Part shown: positions 26,201 to 39,060 of the stretch, one piece after another
Layout: each line of letters begins with the position of its first letter
How positions within the stretch are numbered: position 1 is the stretch's first letter
Assembly (NCBI GenBank): GCA_013397455.1
Contig: VYZB01000135.1
Location: forward strand, 1,869,012-1,933,011
DNA: 64,000 bases
Origin: Crotophaga sulcirostris
Lineage: Eukaryota > Chordata > Aves > Cuculiformes > Crotophagidae
Direction of reading: 5' to 3'
Made by a program: the position numbers and the translations under genes
Notes under the pieces: model-generated
Told to the model about the DNA's origin: nothing
What the model saw: the letters and a program-made list of their open reading frames with translations, nothing else
The model's database searches: none

Positions 26201-29200
26201 GGACACGTGGAAAAGAAAACCTACAGCCATCAGGTCCCGAGTGTGAAGCTGTGAATAATATAATTAGATCAGATGGCTTGTGAATGTAATGTTGTCAGCG
26301 ATTTAACATGGCACCTTTTCACTCTGAAATGAAAACGATGATGTTTTCTGAGAAACATCTCATTAATGATACCTGTCATCTTTCTTCAAATTGAAGTTTA
26401 TTTTTGATAGGAAACTAGCTTACTTAGAACTAGTCATTCTGACATGTTGAAAATGCAGAACTGAAATTTATGATAAAATAATAGCCTAATGGTAATTAAC
26501 ATTGCAAGTGCTGTTGGCCTATAATGTTCAGGCTGTGGCTGGAGGTAGGAGTGTTCAGAATGAGTAATATGGCAGGAGTGTACAATCAGGAAATGAGGGA
26601 ATTGAAGGCTGTGTTTTCTAGCAGAATTATTAGGTACTTGGAAATAAGTGTTGTGCAAGTTATCCTTTAAACAACAGATCAGTCTGTAACATACAGATTT
26701 GTCTTTCTTCTGGAACAGCTAATTAAAGACAGGCTAGAAGTTTCTTATTTGTTTCTGTGAGGTTGTACTCCACAAAAGAGTTTTTGTGAAGATGTTGTAC
26801 ACATAGGTTCATTTATCTCATGTATCGTCTGGATGTTGTATTTATTTTTCCTTAAACTTTTTAATTTAAGAGAGATATGGAAGCATTTCAAATGCTTTGG
26901 ATGTAACATAGCATTTTTTAGTCTTGTTAAATTTTAGAGATGACTTTTTAGGCGGATGTAGATTGTTCTATGAAAGCAACAATTGAAAGCTCTAAAAAAA
27001 GTGTTCTTACCAGTTAAAGTCAATGAGCTAGAAATTACTATCACTTTTTCTCTGTGACAATTCAGGAAACTTACTGATAAAATCAGATTCCCCATCACGT
27101 CCCAAATCTTCTTGTGTGTTTAGATATTTGCCACAGCAAACACTGAGTTAGGATCGAAGAACACATGCAGTGCGAGAGATGGTGCTTCTCTCCGCAGGGT
27201 GGTCCTGTCTCTTCTGTGGCTGTCAGGCTGATGGGCCTGTCAAGCCAGCTGAACGGCCAGAAGACCAAACTGCTGAAGAAGAGAGCACCTGGGAAAACCA
27301 AACTTGTTTTGTTCTCCCCAGCTGAATTAGGTGCAGAACTGAGCCTTGTGATCATGCAGCTAATTTGAAGGAGGAGGGTGGGACCACTGATTTGCAGCCT
27401 GAGGTTGCGTTGGATTTTGTGTAATGTGAAACTGCGCCCTGAGTTTCACTTGCTTGTGTTACAGTTTAACTGTTTTGGAAGAGAAGGATGGCAAGTAGCT
27501 GTGGTGTTGAGGGAAGTGTAAGTAAAGAAAGTCCAGTAGATCAGGACTGTAGGACTGCGGTATGATGTGTATCCAAACTGGATAGCTGGCTGTAGTCTCT
27601 ACAGCACCAGATTCCATATGACTGCTGGTTGTTGGGATTTGTTCTCAGTCTTCTCCCACATCTGAAGTGATGCCCTACTTTTTTAAGCGCTTGGGAGTCT
27701 TACTTGTTACTTAGTGCTGGGCGAGAGGTAGATATTGTTTTAATCGTAGCTTTAGGAGCCTTTTTTTAGCAACAATTAATGATAGCAGCCATAACTTAAA
27801 CTTGGAGGACTGCCATTTGGCAGAGGGATACTGGTAACTCTCAGGCAGGGAAGGACCAAGTCAGAGCTGAGGGAGCTGTGGGCTGCAGAGTAGTGACAAA
27901 CATATTCTGTCCAACCATGCAATATATAGGAAGGTGGAAAAGCTAATTTCAGGAATGAACCTTCTTTTGCTTTTTTATTCTGAATTCTTTTGTGCAACCC
28001 AACGCATCCCAAAATGGTTAAATCTTGATGTTTCAGGAGCAGCAGCCTATCTTCTGCTATCAGGTACTATAGCTCTAGAGGGATCAGGTATGGATTTAGC
28101 TGTAGATCTTCTGAAGTAAGTAAGGGCCCTGATGTGCCTGTTAATGTTACTAAAACTAAATTAATATTACTATAACTAAAAGTAATAAATATTATTCAGT
28201 GTTAGAGCTGGTTAAAATGGTTACTCTTCGTTCTCTAATTTGACTCTGTTCTCTGCAGTGCTTTAGATAGAGTAACCCTTGGCAATTTTTTATAGCAATG
28301 ACGAATTACAGAAGGAGCAAAAGGAACAGTTTGGCATGGGATTAGGTGTTGGATGTGATAAGCAAAACTCAAACTTGTTTACCTGACAGTGGTGCAGAGA
28401 AAGGGAGACCTGTACTTACGACCGATGCTGAAGAGGATGGGGGATTCTTGCCTGAGTGTCTCTTGTCTTTCACCTTGGCAAAAATGCTACCCAGTAAGAT
28501 TATCACTTAGCACTGTGTGGTATAAGAGAGTGAAACAGAGGATGTTCCCATCATCAGGAAGTCATCACGATCTATTGTGCTAACTTTGCGTGATATTATC
28601 AAATTGCAAGAGGAAGAGGGAAAAAAAAAGCCATTCATTGAGCACATTTGTTTTCAAGCAGTACAGAAAGCAGAGCTGTCTTCGGTTTTAAGTGCCTTGA
28701 TTGAAAAGTATTTTCATGCCAGCACATCATGACTAATATTCCATGCAGTCATGTTCCTGCCTGTCACTTTCTGATGTGGTTTTCGTGCAGCTGCAGGGCC
28801 AGGCACCTGACAAGGTGAAGGGAAAGGCTGCTTGGGCTTAGAGCACGGTTCTAGCAAGTGAAATTTATGGAATAGGCATTGCACCCAAATTGGCCACCAC
28901 TCAAAAACCCACACCATAGGGGATGAGGGCTAGCAGCAAGTTGTTAGGGCAGAGGGACATGGGACAAATTGATGTCTAGCTGAGCTCTTGAAAGCCGTTG
29001 CTTAGTGGAAGGGAAGCAAAATGTCTTCTTGCCTTGTTGGCATTTTAAGGAAGGAGTGGAGAAGCTGGGAATGACACAGCATCCTCTTATGAGATGTATT
29101 TGTTTTGTTACGAATGTCAGCAGTGCCTCTGTAAAAACTTGATTCCAAGTTTAAAGAACTTCTGATCGTGTTTGCATGTTCAACAACCATGGAAAATGTG

Positions 29201-32200
29201 TCTAGCTGCAATTTTCAATCTCAGTCATTGAACTAACCATGTGTGACCTCTGTTCCTGAGAGCTCAGGACAATTAACATGCCCATGGCAGAGGTGCTGTA
29301 AAACTGTGCCAGGTACGAGGTACATATAGGGCACTGGTTTGTTTTCAGTGTGGTCTCTTGAAAAGAATTGGGCAGTGTCCAGTACTGACCTCAGTCTTTT
29401 TGTGGGCTAAATTAATGTCTTTATTCTGCTTGGCAGTGTGGGCCAAGAAGAATTCTAAAATGAATGCAAGAATTTGTGGTGTGTAAGATGTCTGAAAGTC
29501 CCCTCAATTGTTTTTGTGTTTCATTAGTGTGGTGTTACAAATGGGCCTGTGTAATGCAGAGGAGACCTTACTGGTTGATAATGTGAATGGTGGAGCAGGA
29601 CTTGCTGTGCTGGAGCCCTTTTAAGTGGGAGGATAAGCGTCTTGCACTGTTGTTGGAAGTAATTATGAATCTGTCTTCGTTTGAAGAAAGAAGAGCCAAG
29701 TAGAATGTAATTTCATTTTTAAAATGAGAAGCTGAGGCATAAATTAGTGCCCTGCTGCTGCAGATCCACGGAGGAGTCGTGTGCTTTGAAACAGAAACAA
29801 ATCAAAATTCTGAATGTCACTGGCTGTACAAAGTAAGTATGTCATGCTGGAAGGTGAGTTTTAGACTTGCCTGTTTTTATGGTACTGTACTCCTAAAAGA
29901 AAAACTGAAAAAACTCTTCCATACTTTTCAATGTAGAAAGAGGAAAAAGTCCTGTCTTCTGCTCTGGGTATGTCCAGCCTCAAATTTGCTGCTTTAACAG
30001 GACAAATTATTTTTTGAAAGAAAGAAAATGTGTATTGGGACGTCTCACCCTTTCACTGTGAGCACAGCCTTTTTCCTTAACTGCAGGCTGAGCAGAACAT
30101 CTTGCTTTGAAGAGAATTAGGACTGGGAACTTGTGTCAGGGCTTTGCCCTCTGGTTTTGTTCTGCTGCTTTCTAACAGGCCTCAGGTCCAGTCTTTGGAC
30201 GCTCTCAATTCTTCTGTACCTGCAAGTTGGAGATGATAGCTTACTCAGTGGTGATATTTGAAGGAGAAATTGGTGATGGTGAAACCTCAATGGTGAAACT
30301 ATCGAGGGGCTGATGACAACACAGCTTTGCATCTGTCACAGCTCATGGGTACTGGCAGGGTGGTGACCTGCTGATGGGGGAGTTGCCCACAACTGTGGTG
30401 GCCTGGCGTAATAGAAAGCTTGAAGCAAACAGAACAGAAACAATGGCTCAAATAAACACTTGCAGATGGTTGTAGGGCAGCAGAAAAGCCGCTGGCTTTG
30501 AGGTGTCTTGTTGGGATTCCCAGAGAGCTTCTCAGACAGGGATGGGCAAGAAGGCTGAGACGTGAGTGGTTTTCAGAAGAGACTGTGGCAGGGCCTCACG
30601 TATGGGAGATGGGAGTTGATGGAAGCTGCTCAGAAAAGGTAAATTAACTCATCTGACGTTTGAGGGTGACTTGAAAAGCATGGACTGCCTTGGCTATAGG
30701 CAAGCGAACAGACTCTTCGCCTCAGCTCCCCATTTCCAGATGTTTTTTATTGCTACTGTATGGAATTAAATAGATGGGAATAAAGCAGATTCTTATGCGC
30801 CTTCCCTCCTCATTGCAAATTCCCAAAGGACAGTTTTAGTCTCTGTGGTGGGGAAGCAGGGCTGACCCTCCAAGTTCTGCAACTGAAGGCCCCATCCAAG
30901 AGCCAGAGGAACGGGATTGTGTGCCAGGTGAGGTAAAAGCACAAAGTCTGGCACTAAAGGAGCTCACTTGGAGGAGGAGGCAGGAAGGATGTAAGTGTGT
31001 ATTTAGGCCGGCTTCAAGGAAAATTTTTTTTTTTTATTGGCATTTATATACGAGAGTTAACACATGGCCTTTTTTTTTTTTCCCTAGTTAAAAGACCAGG
31101 TTCAGTCTGAGTGAAAATTGGCCTTTCCTCACGATTACTCAGCTTCAACCCTTCTTGTTGTGTTGCTTGCTGTGCAGCTGCCGTGGCCTCCCGCAGCAGA
31201 CAAACTTGAACGCTAGGTGTAGGGAAACCATAGGAAACACTCACTTCCACCCTTTCTCTTTTTTGTGAGGCAGCTTTTTTTATAGCCATTGTGGATGTGT
31301 CCAAAAGTAGCAAAAAGCTTGGAAGACCTGTTCGCATTTCTTTTTTTTTTTTTTTTTGCAGGTCAGCAAAAAGAAATTCTCCTTGTTCCCCTCCAGTAAG
31401 TGGACATTACTGGTATTTACACAAGGGGCCTAAAAGTCAATGGATGGAAATTATTGAAATGGAGAGAAATGGGGGCTTTGGGGTTTTTTGTTTCAGAGCT
31501 TGGTAGATACGAGCTTTGCCTCTTGCACAGTGCTTTGAGTCTACAGGGAGAACCTGTCTGTGGAGAACTTCAACCCCAGGGGAGGTTTCTACCTAGGTCC
31601 CCATGCTGCTCAGTTTAATGAGGCGTGCTGGATTTTGGCAGGTTTCCGACTGGCTGTCGCTCCATGCCACTGTCTCTCATTAGGTAGGATGTTTTTAGGT
31701 GCTGGATTGAATTTACTTCCATCCTGTGCAGACCTGGTGGTGGTCTGCTTTTTACAGACTCCAGTTTACAGTGCTAGCACCAAGCTACTAAATTATTAAG
31801 CTGGAGGTTTAATAGAAACCCCTGTGTAGGCTTAAATTATTTCCACTCTGTTTGGAGTTTCCTGCTCTGCTGGTTTTTATTTTGTCCTTTCCATGAAAGG
31901 GAGGAATTCATAGGAAAGCACAGAGGCAAAGAGGAAGAATTCGTCCTGAAAGCACTACAAAGTACAGATGAAATAGAAGGTTAATGGGTACTGTATCCAG
32001 CTCTGATGGAGGTGATAGGGGAAGCAAAAAAGCTTCCTAATCCCCATGACAGTTCAGCGGAAATTTGTGTGTTTGTTTTCAATGCTGTTTGTAACGTAGG
32101 TTTCTCAATAAAATATTTTCTTGCCTAACTATTTTTGTCTCAACCCCTTCCTCAGGGCCTGAAAGGGACATTTGTCAGCAAACACAGCTCCTCTAGTTTT

Positions 32201-33768
32201 TCGCCCAGTGTCAAACACTGCCACCACCAGAGGGATGGCGTTGCTGGGTTGAGTTGGACTTTCCTCCTCAGTGGGGCACGACCCTTCCAGCTTTGCGTCA
32301 ATCCTCCCCTTGCAGCAGGCTGTCCCCTACAGCCCTGCACCACTGTATACTGGGTCAGGATTACACATGCCAGTTACGTAGTATGTAAGTTGGATCTGGT
32401 AAGTGTGGCGTTTTTTTTAGCACTAGGACTGGTAAGTTTGTTGTCCCTCATGATGGGTACCCTCACTGCCCTCCACTGAATGGGATAGCTGACAGTTATG
32501 GTGAAGGGTGTTGTTTGAACCTGTGCGTCTTGGTAGACCAGGACTTCTCAGCATTGATCCTCTGAGGCTGCCTCATTGTGAGTAGTGACCTCCTTCTTCT
32601 GGGGATACTTAGATGGGAGAGGTTTGGAAAAATGGTGATAAGAGATGCCAGTGGGCCAAAAATGGTCAGCCTGTGTCCAATCCTGTCCTTCATTCCACAC
32701 CCACCATGCATGTGTGCTGAGTTCCAGATGAAGGGAATGGTTTCCATGCGAACAGAGTGTGGTTGCAGGATATGTGCCCACTGCTGAGACAAACTAGTTT
32801 GAAGAGGCAGCGCAGTGGTGTGACTGGGGCTGTCAAGCACAGCTACAGCTGAAGCAAGGAAGTTTCAGGTGTGTGCTTGAGGGCTTGGAGCAGATCTGTT
32901 ACCAAGCTCTCTGAATATACAGTACGTCCTAAAATGTGTAAAATAGCTTAAACTGTCTGACTTGGCTCATGTGCGTACAGTACTGGCAGCTACCGGCTGA
33001 ATCCAGCCTGGAGTTTGCAGGTCTGGCTGAAGAGAAAGTTGGGCTGTGAATTATAAAGGCTACCTTCACCACTCAGTGGCAGGAATAGCATGGCATTTCC
33101 TGTCATTGTCATCACGCTCGAACCGTGTTTGGGTGCTTACTGTGTTTAATTGCATGGCTGATTTACTTAATGTCTCTCCTGGGGTCACTCATAACACGTT
33201 TATTTTTAAGAGTTCGGGGAAATTAGGGACACTAGCAATCCATTGTGGTTCTCTCTCAAGGCAGGAGTTTTCCAGATGACAATGGGAATAACAGCCGTGG
33301 CTTAGTCACAGAGTAACCTGGCTAAGCTATTGAAATCAGCACTGGGGAATATGGTAGGGCTTAACACTTGCAAATGAACAGTCTCTACTGAAAATGTACT
33401 GTAAGTGTAGGTGGAGGCCATGAGTTGCCTAGCTTTGGATAACTTGGAGGATACGTGTATGGTTTATTGGGAAATCCCTGGCAGTGCCTGTTGGCTTTCA
33501 ATCCTGTAAATAATTTTCTTATCAAATACTCAGTGTCTGGGTGTAGAAATGAGGTGGTCATATGTTCTCCCTGGTACACAGGTACGAATTATCCCATTTC
33601 ATGACAAACTGGTCATGTAACTACAGAGGACCTCCTTTCTACCTGATTGGTAGCTCCAGTGGGGCATTTAACATGCTTCTTGGTTGCTTTTAGGAAAGAC
33701 AGTGTGCTGAAAGGCCTGTAGTAACAGTTGGCCTAATGTGCCTCGCTCTGCTTGTTGTTTTTAAACAG
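17245..33768 (+). other. BORCS5: BORCS5 last intron (16.5 kb)
   Basis: The intron is bounded by a GT donor at 17245 and an AG acceptor at 33767-33768. The many short ORFs inside it resemble no protein I know and lack splice-compatible continuations. Apart from a TG/TA microsatellite near 20701, A-rich and T-rich runs (for example 23748-23790, 31024-31035, 31071-31081 and 31341-31357) and unique AT-rich DNA, I see no gene, tRNA or intact transposon. Confidence 0.85.
20701..20740. repeat. TG/TA dinucleotide microsatellite
   Basis: TGTG units pass directly into TATA units over 40 bases inside the last BORCS5 intron. Confidence 0.9.
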
Positions 33769-33999
33769 ATGGACCTCTCCGTGGAAACTCTTTATAGCTT
33801 CATGCAGGAGCGCCAGAAGAAGTATGCCAAGTATGCGGAGCAGATCCAGAAGGTCAATGAGATGTCTGCCATCCTCCGCCGTATACAGATGGGCATCGAC
33901 CAGACGGTCCCGCTGATGGAGCGGCTGAACAGCATGCTGCCCGAGAGCGAGAGGCTGGAGCCCTTCAGCATGAAACCTGAGCGGGACCTAAAGTCTTAG
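33769..33999 (+). CDS. BORCS5: BORCS5 (myrlysin), terminal coding exon with stop
   Basis: The exon has 76 codons plus TAG, beginning [16 protein letters not shown] and ending KPERDLKS. It encodes the C-terminal helical part of BORCS5, rich in charged and heptad-like residues ([20 protein letters not shown]), as expected for a subunit that packs into the BORC helical bundle. The acceptor is a T-rich tract ending in AAACAG directly before the ATG codon for this Met. The reading frame stays open upstream to an ATG at 33736. Those 11 codons are intronic: human BORCS5 goes straight from RIKE to MDLS, and the penultimate exon ends in phase 0 there. With the exon at 17087 the window encodes 128 complete residues, against 196 in human as I recall, so only the N-terminal third is missing. 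No frameshift or premature stop is present. Confidence 0.96.
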   Translation: MDLSVETLYSFMQERQKKYAKYAEQIQKVNEMSAILRRIQMGIDQTVPLMERLNSMLPESERLEPFSMKPERDLKS

Positions 34000-34550
34000 C
34001 TGATCCGGCAGGCTCCCCCTCTTCCCCTTCCATGCTCCAGCGTTCAGCATAGACGTGCTTCCAACAGGCTGGACTGGCAGATGTTTGAAGTGGATGGCAG
34101 TGCTGCCTGACTCTCTGCCAGGGCATCGGAGGAAGAGCAGCGTCAGCTGCCAGAACCGCGCAACCAGGAATCCAGGAGCTCCTTGGTCCCATCGTCTGGA
34201 GAAGATGATTTACTGTTCTTTCATCTCCCTCCTCTTGCCCTCCTGTCTCGTTTACCACCACCGCCGCTGCCTGTGCTGAGACATTTGTTTCATTGCTGTG
34301 ACTAGATTGGGGGTTACAGAGGAGGAGTCTTCTTTCATCTGAATTTTTTTTTTTTTTACTAGAAAAATTCAAAGGGATACAGGGTATGACAAACCCTCCA
34401 ACATAGTTTTTGTGCCAGTGGGGCTTAGACAATTAGATGGCTGTCAGGTGTTTTGGAGATTCCCTGGCCTTGGAAATATGTGTATTTTATAGGTGGAAGT
34501 GCAGGAGCCAGGAACTGGCTTATTAAAATCTGCCTATTATCATAATTAAC
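34000..34550 (+). other. BORCS5: BORCS5 3' UTR (probable extent)
   Basis: The sequence follows the BORCS5 stop codon at 33997-33999. It includes a T run at about 34346-34358 and ends shortly after the first reasonable poly(A) hexamer, ATTAAA at 34522-34527. The downstream sequence is G/T-rich, which fits a cleavage site near 34545. The 3' limit is inferred; later hexamers such as AATAAA near 39485 and 39808 could serve longer isoforms. Confidence 0.4.
34522..34527 (+). terminator. Candidate poly(A) signal for BORCS5 (ATTAAA)
   Basis: ATTAAA, the second most common vertebrate poly(A) hexamer, lies 523 bases after the BORCS5 stop codon. A G/T-rich stretch follows within about 30-60 bases. It is placed on position and motif only. 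Confidence 0.35.
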
Positions 34551-37500
34551 ATGGTTTGCATGGCAGGGGTTCGGCATGTCCTCCTTGAGGCTCCTGTTTT
34601 TATAGGCTCACTAATTTATGAGGCTGTAAAGGAGTAACTGTTCCAGATCTGTGTGTCTGTCAATGTTAAGCGAGCCTTAGTGTTCATCTCCCCCGTGCCC
34701 TGGCAATGTCCCCAAACGCCAGCTGGTGGCATTTCATGTCCTTCACCTTGCACAGTGATTCTGACAGGCACTGGCACCAACCTACTCCCTCTGCATCCCA
34801 CAGTTGGATGTGACATGTCTTTTCCTATTTTTTTGGGACGCTCCATTTATCTTGGTGCTGTCTTTTCTACCAGAGGGATGCAGGTGTTTCTTTACCTTCA
34901 GGTTATGGAGCTGGAGGTGGAAGACATAAATCCTTTGAGCCTTTGCATCGGCTTAGCTGCTGTCATGCTGAGAGCTTGCCAGAGCATGGTGTTTAGTGAA
35001 TGAAATCACATGGTCCTTTGGGACTGCACTCAGCAAACTGCCCCAAAAGCATGAGGATGCTTTTACCTCTCCCAGGCCGAGGTCCCTGTTGGCAGACAGG
35101 CAGCATGTCCACGCTGCCCAGGTGCTGGGCTGGCCTGTAGGCAACTGGTTTGCTGCCAAGTCTGCCACTGGTCTGGTGGCTGCAGACAGTTTGCAGCACC
35201 TCTCTGAACTTTGGTTTCTCCCAATATAAAATGGGGATATTTTATATGCTTATGTAAAAAAATTGAGGGATCTAGAAACACGGTTTAACAAGCCTGAATG
35301 ACCATTGCATGGCAGCTTGTTTGCAGCAGAAGGGGTGTGAAGCAAAAAGCAAGGAGTTTGCTGGGCCAGGGCTAAGTTTGTGTGTGTTATGGTTAGTCCC
35401 AGGATGCTGTTGCTGATGAGAAAGCTGAAGTGCACCCATGAACCTCAGTGGTGGTTGTATGTCAGGAGCAGAATTCCAGTGGTGAGGACAGCCCACTTTG
35501 AGAGAGTCACTGTGACAACCCATCTCCCAGTACAGCACAAGGCTAGGTGACTTGCCAAAGGCAACTTGCTTCAATATCTCTTAGTACTTAAGAGTATTTA
35601 ATCAGCACAAGATTGTCTTTGAGCGTTTGGGAATAAGAGCGCAGTAGGCTTTTTGACGGTGTTAATTACTACCTGGTGGCAGGAACCAACAGGTTATTCT
35701 CTTCTTGTATTCCCAAAGGCCATGTACCCTAGAGTGAATTTTTGTGATGCAGACTGCAGCCAACTTGCATGTGTGTCTGAATCATAGCGGTGATTGGGAC
35801 CCCAGGGCCCACTGAACACTTGTCTGAAAGCAGACTCCTGTAGAAATGAAACCCTCTGGAATGATGCCCTGGGAAGAGTGATTGGCTGCTTGAGAGATGG
35901 AAAGGAACTCAGCAGATTTTTTGGTAAAGGCAGCAGGGCTTGGTTTTCTGCTGCTTCCACCTCAGAGTTGTTATGTGGTTATATATACATAGGTGTATAC
36001 TTTTATGTTGCACAGGATGTAACATCAGGCTTCCATCCTTCCTTGAACATCCTGCTGCATTTTAGACTTGGTTTGTTAAAAGCTTGCACGAGACTTAACA
36101 ACCCATAAAAAGCTGCTTGTCATGGCGATGCCCATGAGGGTGGTCCTCATTGTCCATCATGGAATATGTCTCTGCCTCCTGCTGTCGGACAGACCAGAAT
36201 ATTCAGCAGCTTTAAATAGCAGCTGCAGGCATTTTCATCCTCCTTGTCCAGATGATGCTGTCTGGAAGTTTAGAATATGCAACATTCAGCCGTCGGCCAG
36301 ACAGGATCATGAATGTCCCACACCCTGGTGTGCTGGAAGCCTATACCGGTGGGAAGATCCTGATACTGGATCTCGAGGCAGGGGCTAGGCTGCAGATGCT
36401 CTCTCCTGTAAAGCTCCTAGACATTTGGCCTCATGCTATTAAGTGTCAGATCAAAGCAGTGTCCTTGCAGTGCTAATGAGGGCAACAGAATAGCATTTCT
36501 GTCTGAAGGCTGCAGGAGCGAGGGCTGCAAATCAGTTCCTTCCTTATTTGCTCTAAAACTCCTAGACATTGGGCTGATAATGGGAGAAAATGCTTGTTCC
36601 TATAAACAGGAGCCTTTAAGCTTGTGGATATGCTTCTGGACCTCCCAGTTAGAGGGAGCAAAGGGTAGGTTGTGAAGAATGTAATAGCTTCATTAGAAAG
36701 AAATCATAGCTGAAACGTGAAGGCTGACCTCTTCCAAATCACACCGGTCATAACCTTCATTCCACAGGTGACGAAGTCTTGTACTGGTACTGTAAGACAC
36801 CATGCACCCTCTAACTTTTCTCACATGATGGTTTACGGTTTTATTTAAAGCATTGTCACTGGCTTCATTAACTGTAAGTCTCTGGGCCTCTCACTGAGGG
36901 GAGGACATTTCCTGCTACGTCATCTTGAGCCGCTGTTGGTTGCTTGGCTGCTTCTCGTTCGCTTTGCTCTGCATGCTGCTTTCAGCTCATCTCGGATGCA
37001 GGTGATGCTCAAGGTGAGACTATTGCTTTACTCTCATTCCTGCTGTTTAGCAGGAGATTTGGGATCTGACTGGAATTACCTTTCTGCTTATGAATTTCCT
37101 TTTCCAAGCCTAACACTGTTGGAGAAGGCCTCGGGTATCTCTCATGAATGTACCAGCCGTACTTCTACCACAAAGTTAATGCTATGAACAGAGAATAATC
37201 TGATGCGCTCCACTGAAAAGAAATATTTCTTCCCTTTTCTGCATTCTGAGGTGATGCAGAGCTGGTGTGGGGTCTGGGCTGCAGGCTAAGCTACTTCATA
37301 TGAAATTTCCTGAGGAGGTGGGGAACCAGGTGAGTCTCTGGGGCTGCGGATCCCTGCTTGCCTGAGCTGCTCTGGTTCTTCCCCTGACTCTGCTGTTGCA
37401 ACCCCCTCTTTGTGCTACTGCTGGTGCTTGTTGCATCCTGCACTGGGTCTGTGTGCTACATGTGCAGAAAAGATTTGCTTTGTTATGTCCATTGTTTTTG

Positions 37501-37595
37501 TAATTTAATGCATTGACCGGGTGCTAAAGTGCCAACCTATTTGCAGGGCAATTGCTGTGAAGATCTATTGAAGGGGACAGAAAAGAGGGTTTGGA

Positions 37596-37652
37596 TTTTT
37601 TAAAATATATGTATTTTAAATTAAATATATTTAAATATATTTAATATTTAAA
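37596..37652. repeat. AT-rich block with a 26-bp perfect palindrome
   Basis: This is a 57-base run of almost only A and T. Positions 37620-37645 form a perfect palindrome built on AAATATATTTAAATATATTT. It lies between the 3' ends of BORCS5 and DUSP16. Confidence 0.85.
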
Positions 37653-38696
37653 GTGTACTTTCCCCTTCTCTGAGCTTTTACGCAGAAAGAGTAGAAATAC
37701 ATGTGTTCACGGGCCCGTTCATTGCATGGGCCAGCCCCTCTCACACTGTCAGACTGTGCCAGTGGTTTCCTGAGGTACCTTCCCTTGTAACTTCCCTCTC
37801 GTTCCTAAGCTGCCAGAGTGTATTTTGGTTACCAGCCTCGTGGCTGAGCGCTTCGTGGTTTATGGGTGGTTATCCTGTTGGCAGACTTGCTCTGCTTTCA
37901 GCTGCGTACGTGCTACATGTCCCACAGCTCCAGCATTAAAACATTTGATATTGCTCTTTTCCAGGTGTGTTGTTTCTCAGAGTGCCTTGCTTGTTCTTTG
38001 TTCACAGCGCACCGCTGCTCGCTGTGATGTCTGTGGACAGCACACACACTTGTAGGGAGGGAGGTCCTACCTTAGCTTTACTGCTCTGTAGACAATTGCA
38101 GTCAACCCACTTTTGTGCCACGGAGGGGGCCAGTTTCAGCTGCCCCGGGGACTGTAAGGTAGTGTGTGTCCTGAAATGAAGATAGAAGTTGGGGTTTTGG
38201 GATGCTGTCCCATTTCAAGTTGGTACTGATGTCCTGTTGAAATAGATGATGTATGCAGCAATGCCTGTGACTCGCCAGTGGTGGGGTGGGGCTGTAGTTC
38301 AGCTGGCTGCCTACCTTTTCTGTGCAGGTAGCCTCTTAAAGGTAAAGAGGAGTGTCTGGGATTGATGAACTGAGACACTTGTGTTAAGACTGCAGCTTCT
38401 CTGTGCAAAGCACTCACGGTGTGGGACACCCTTGCCTGTTTTGTTAGGGCAGTTGCACCCTGTGTGCACCCAATGGCTTTCCTAAGATTCAGTGGGCAGA
38501 GTAAGCATGAGCAGAAAAGTATTTTTCATTCCCACCCCTCATCATCTCCCTGTCAAAAAGAGACCATGTCTTGACAGGTGCTTTACATCAGTTCTTTGCC
38601 AGATCAGAGAAGGAACTAGAGATGGGCATTCTTGGGCAGCTTGGCTTCCAGCGTGGCCCCTGCCCTGCTGACTGCTCTTCTCCTCCTCCTGATTTA

Positions 38697-39060
38697 TTTA
38701 GCCTGGAGAAAAGGAGACTGAGGGGAGACCTTATCCCTATCTACAGCTGCCTGAAAGGAGGTTGTAACGAGGTGGGTGTTGGTCTCTTCTCCCAAGAGAC
38801 AGGTGATAAGACGGGAGGAAATGGCAGGTTGCACCAGGGGAGGTTCAGATTAGACATCAGGAAGAATTTCTTCACCGAAAGGGCTGTCAGGCACTGGCAC
38901 AGCTGCCCAGGGAGGTGGTTGAGTCCCCATCCCTGGAGGTGATTAAAAGACAGGTAGATGAGTTTCTCAGGGACACGGTTTAGCAGTGGACTGGTATGGT
39001 TGGACTTGGTGATCTCAAAGGTCTTTTTCAACCAAGCAATTCTGTGCTTCTGTCATGATT
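38697..39060 (+). mobile_element. CR1-type LINE, 5'-truncated, between BORCS5 and DUSP16
   Basis: It starts in the CR1 segment TTAGCCTGGAGAAAAGGAGA followed by CTGAGGGGAGACCTTATCCC, and encodes [20 protein letters not shown] before drifting out of frame near the end. It ends in degenerate ATTCTGTG / ATTCTGATTCTT units typical of the CR1 3' terminus. Only the last few hundred bases of the element remain, and the reading frame is disrupted, so it is a dead copy. Orientation is opposite to the copy at 13986-14492. Confidence 0.93.

Noticed and set aside
33965..34432. 155-codon minus-strand ORF over the end of BORCS5 and its 3' UTR
   Set aside because: It is antisense to a real exon in GC-richer sequence, and its translation has no recognisable features.
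36410..36580. Possible duplication around CTCCTAGACATT, seen twice about 148 bases apart
   Set aside because: Only 12 bases match and the flanks do not align, so it is probably coincidence.
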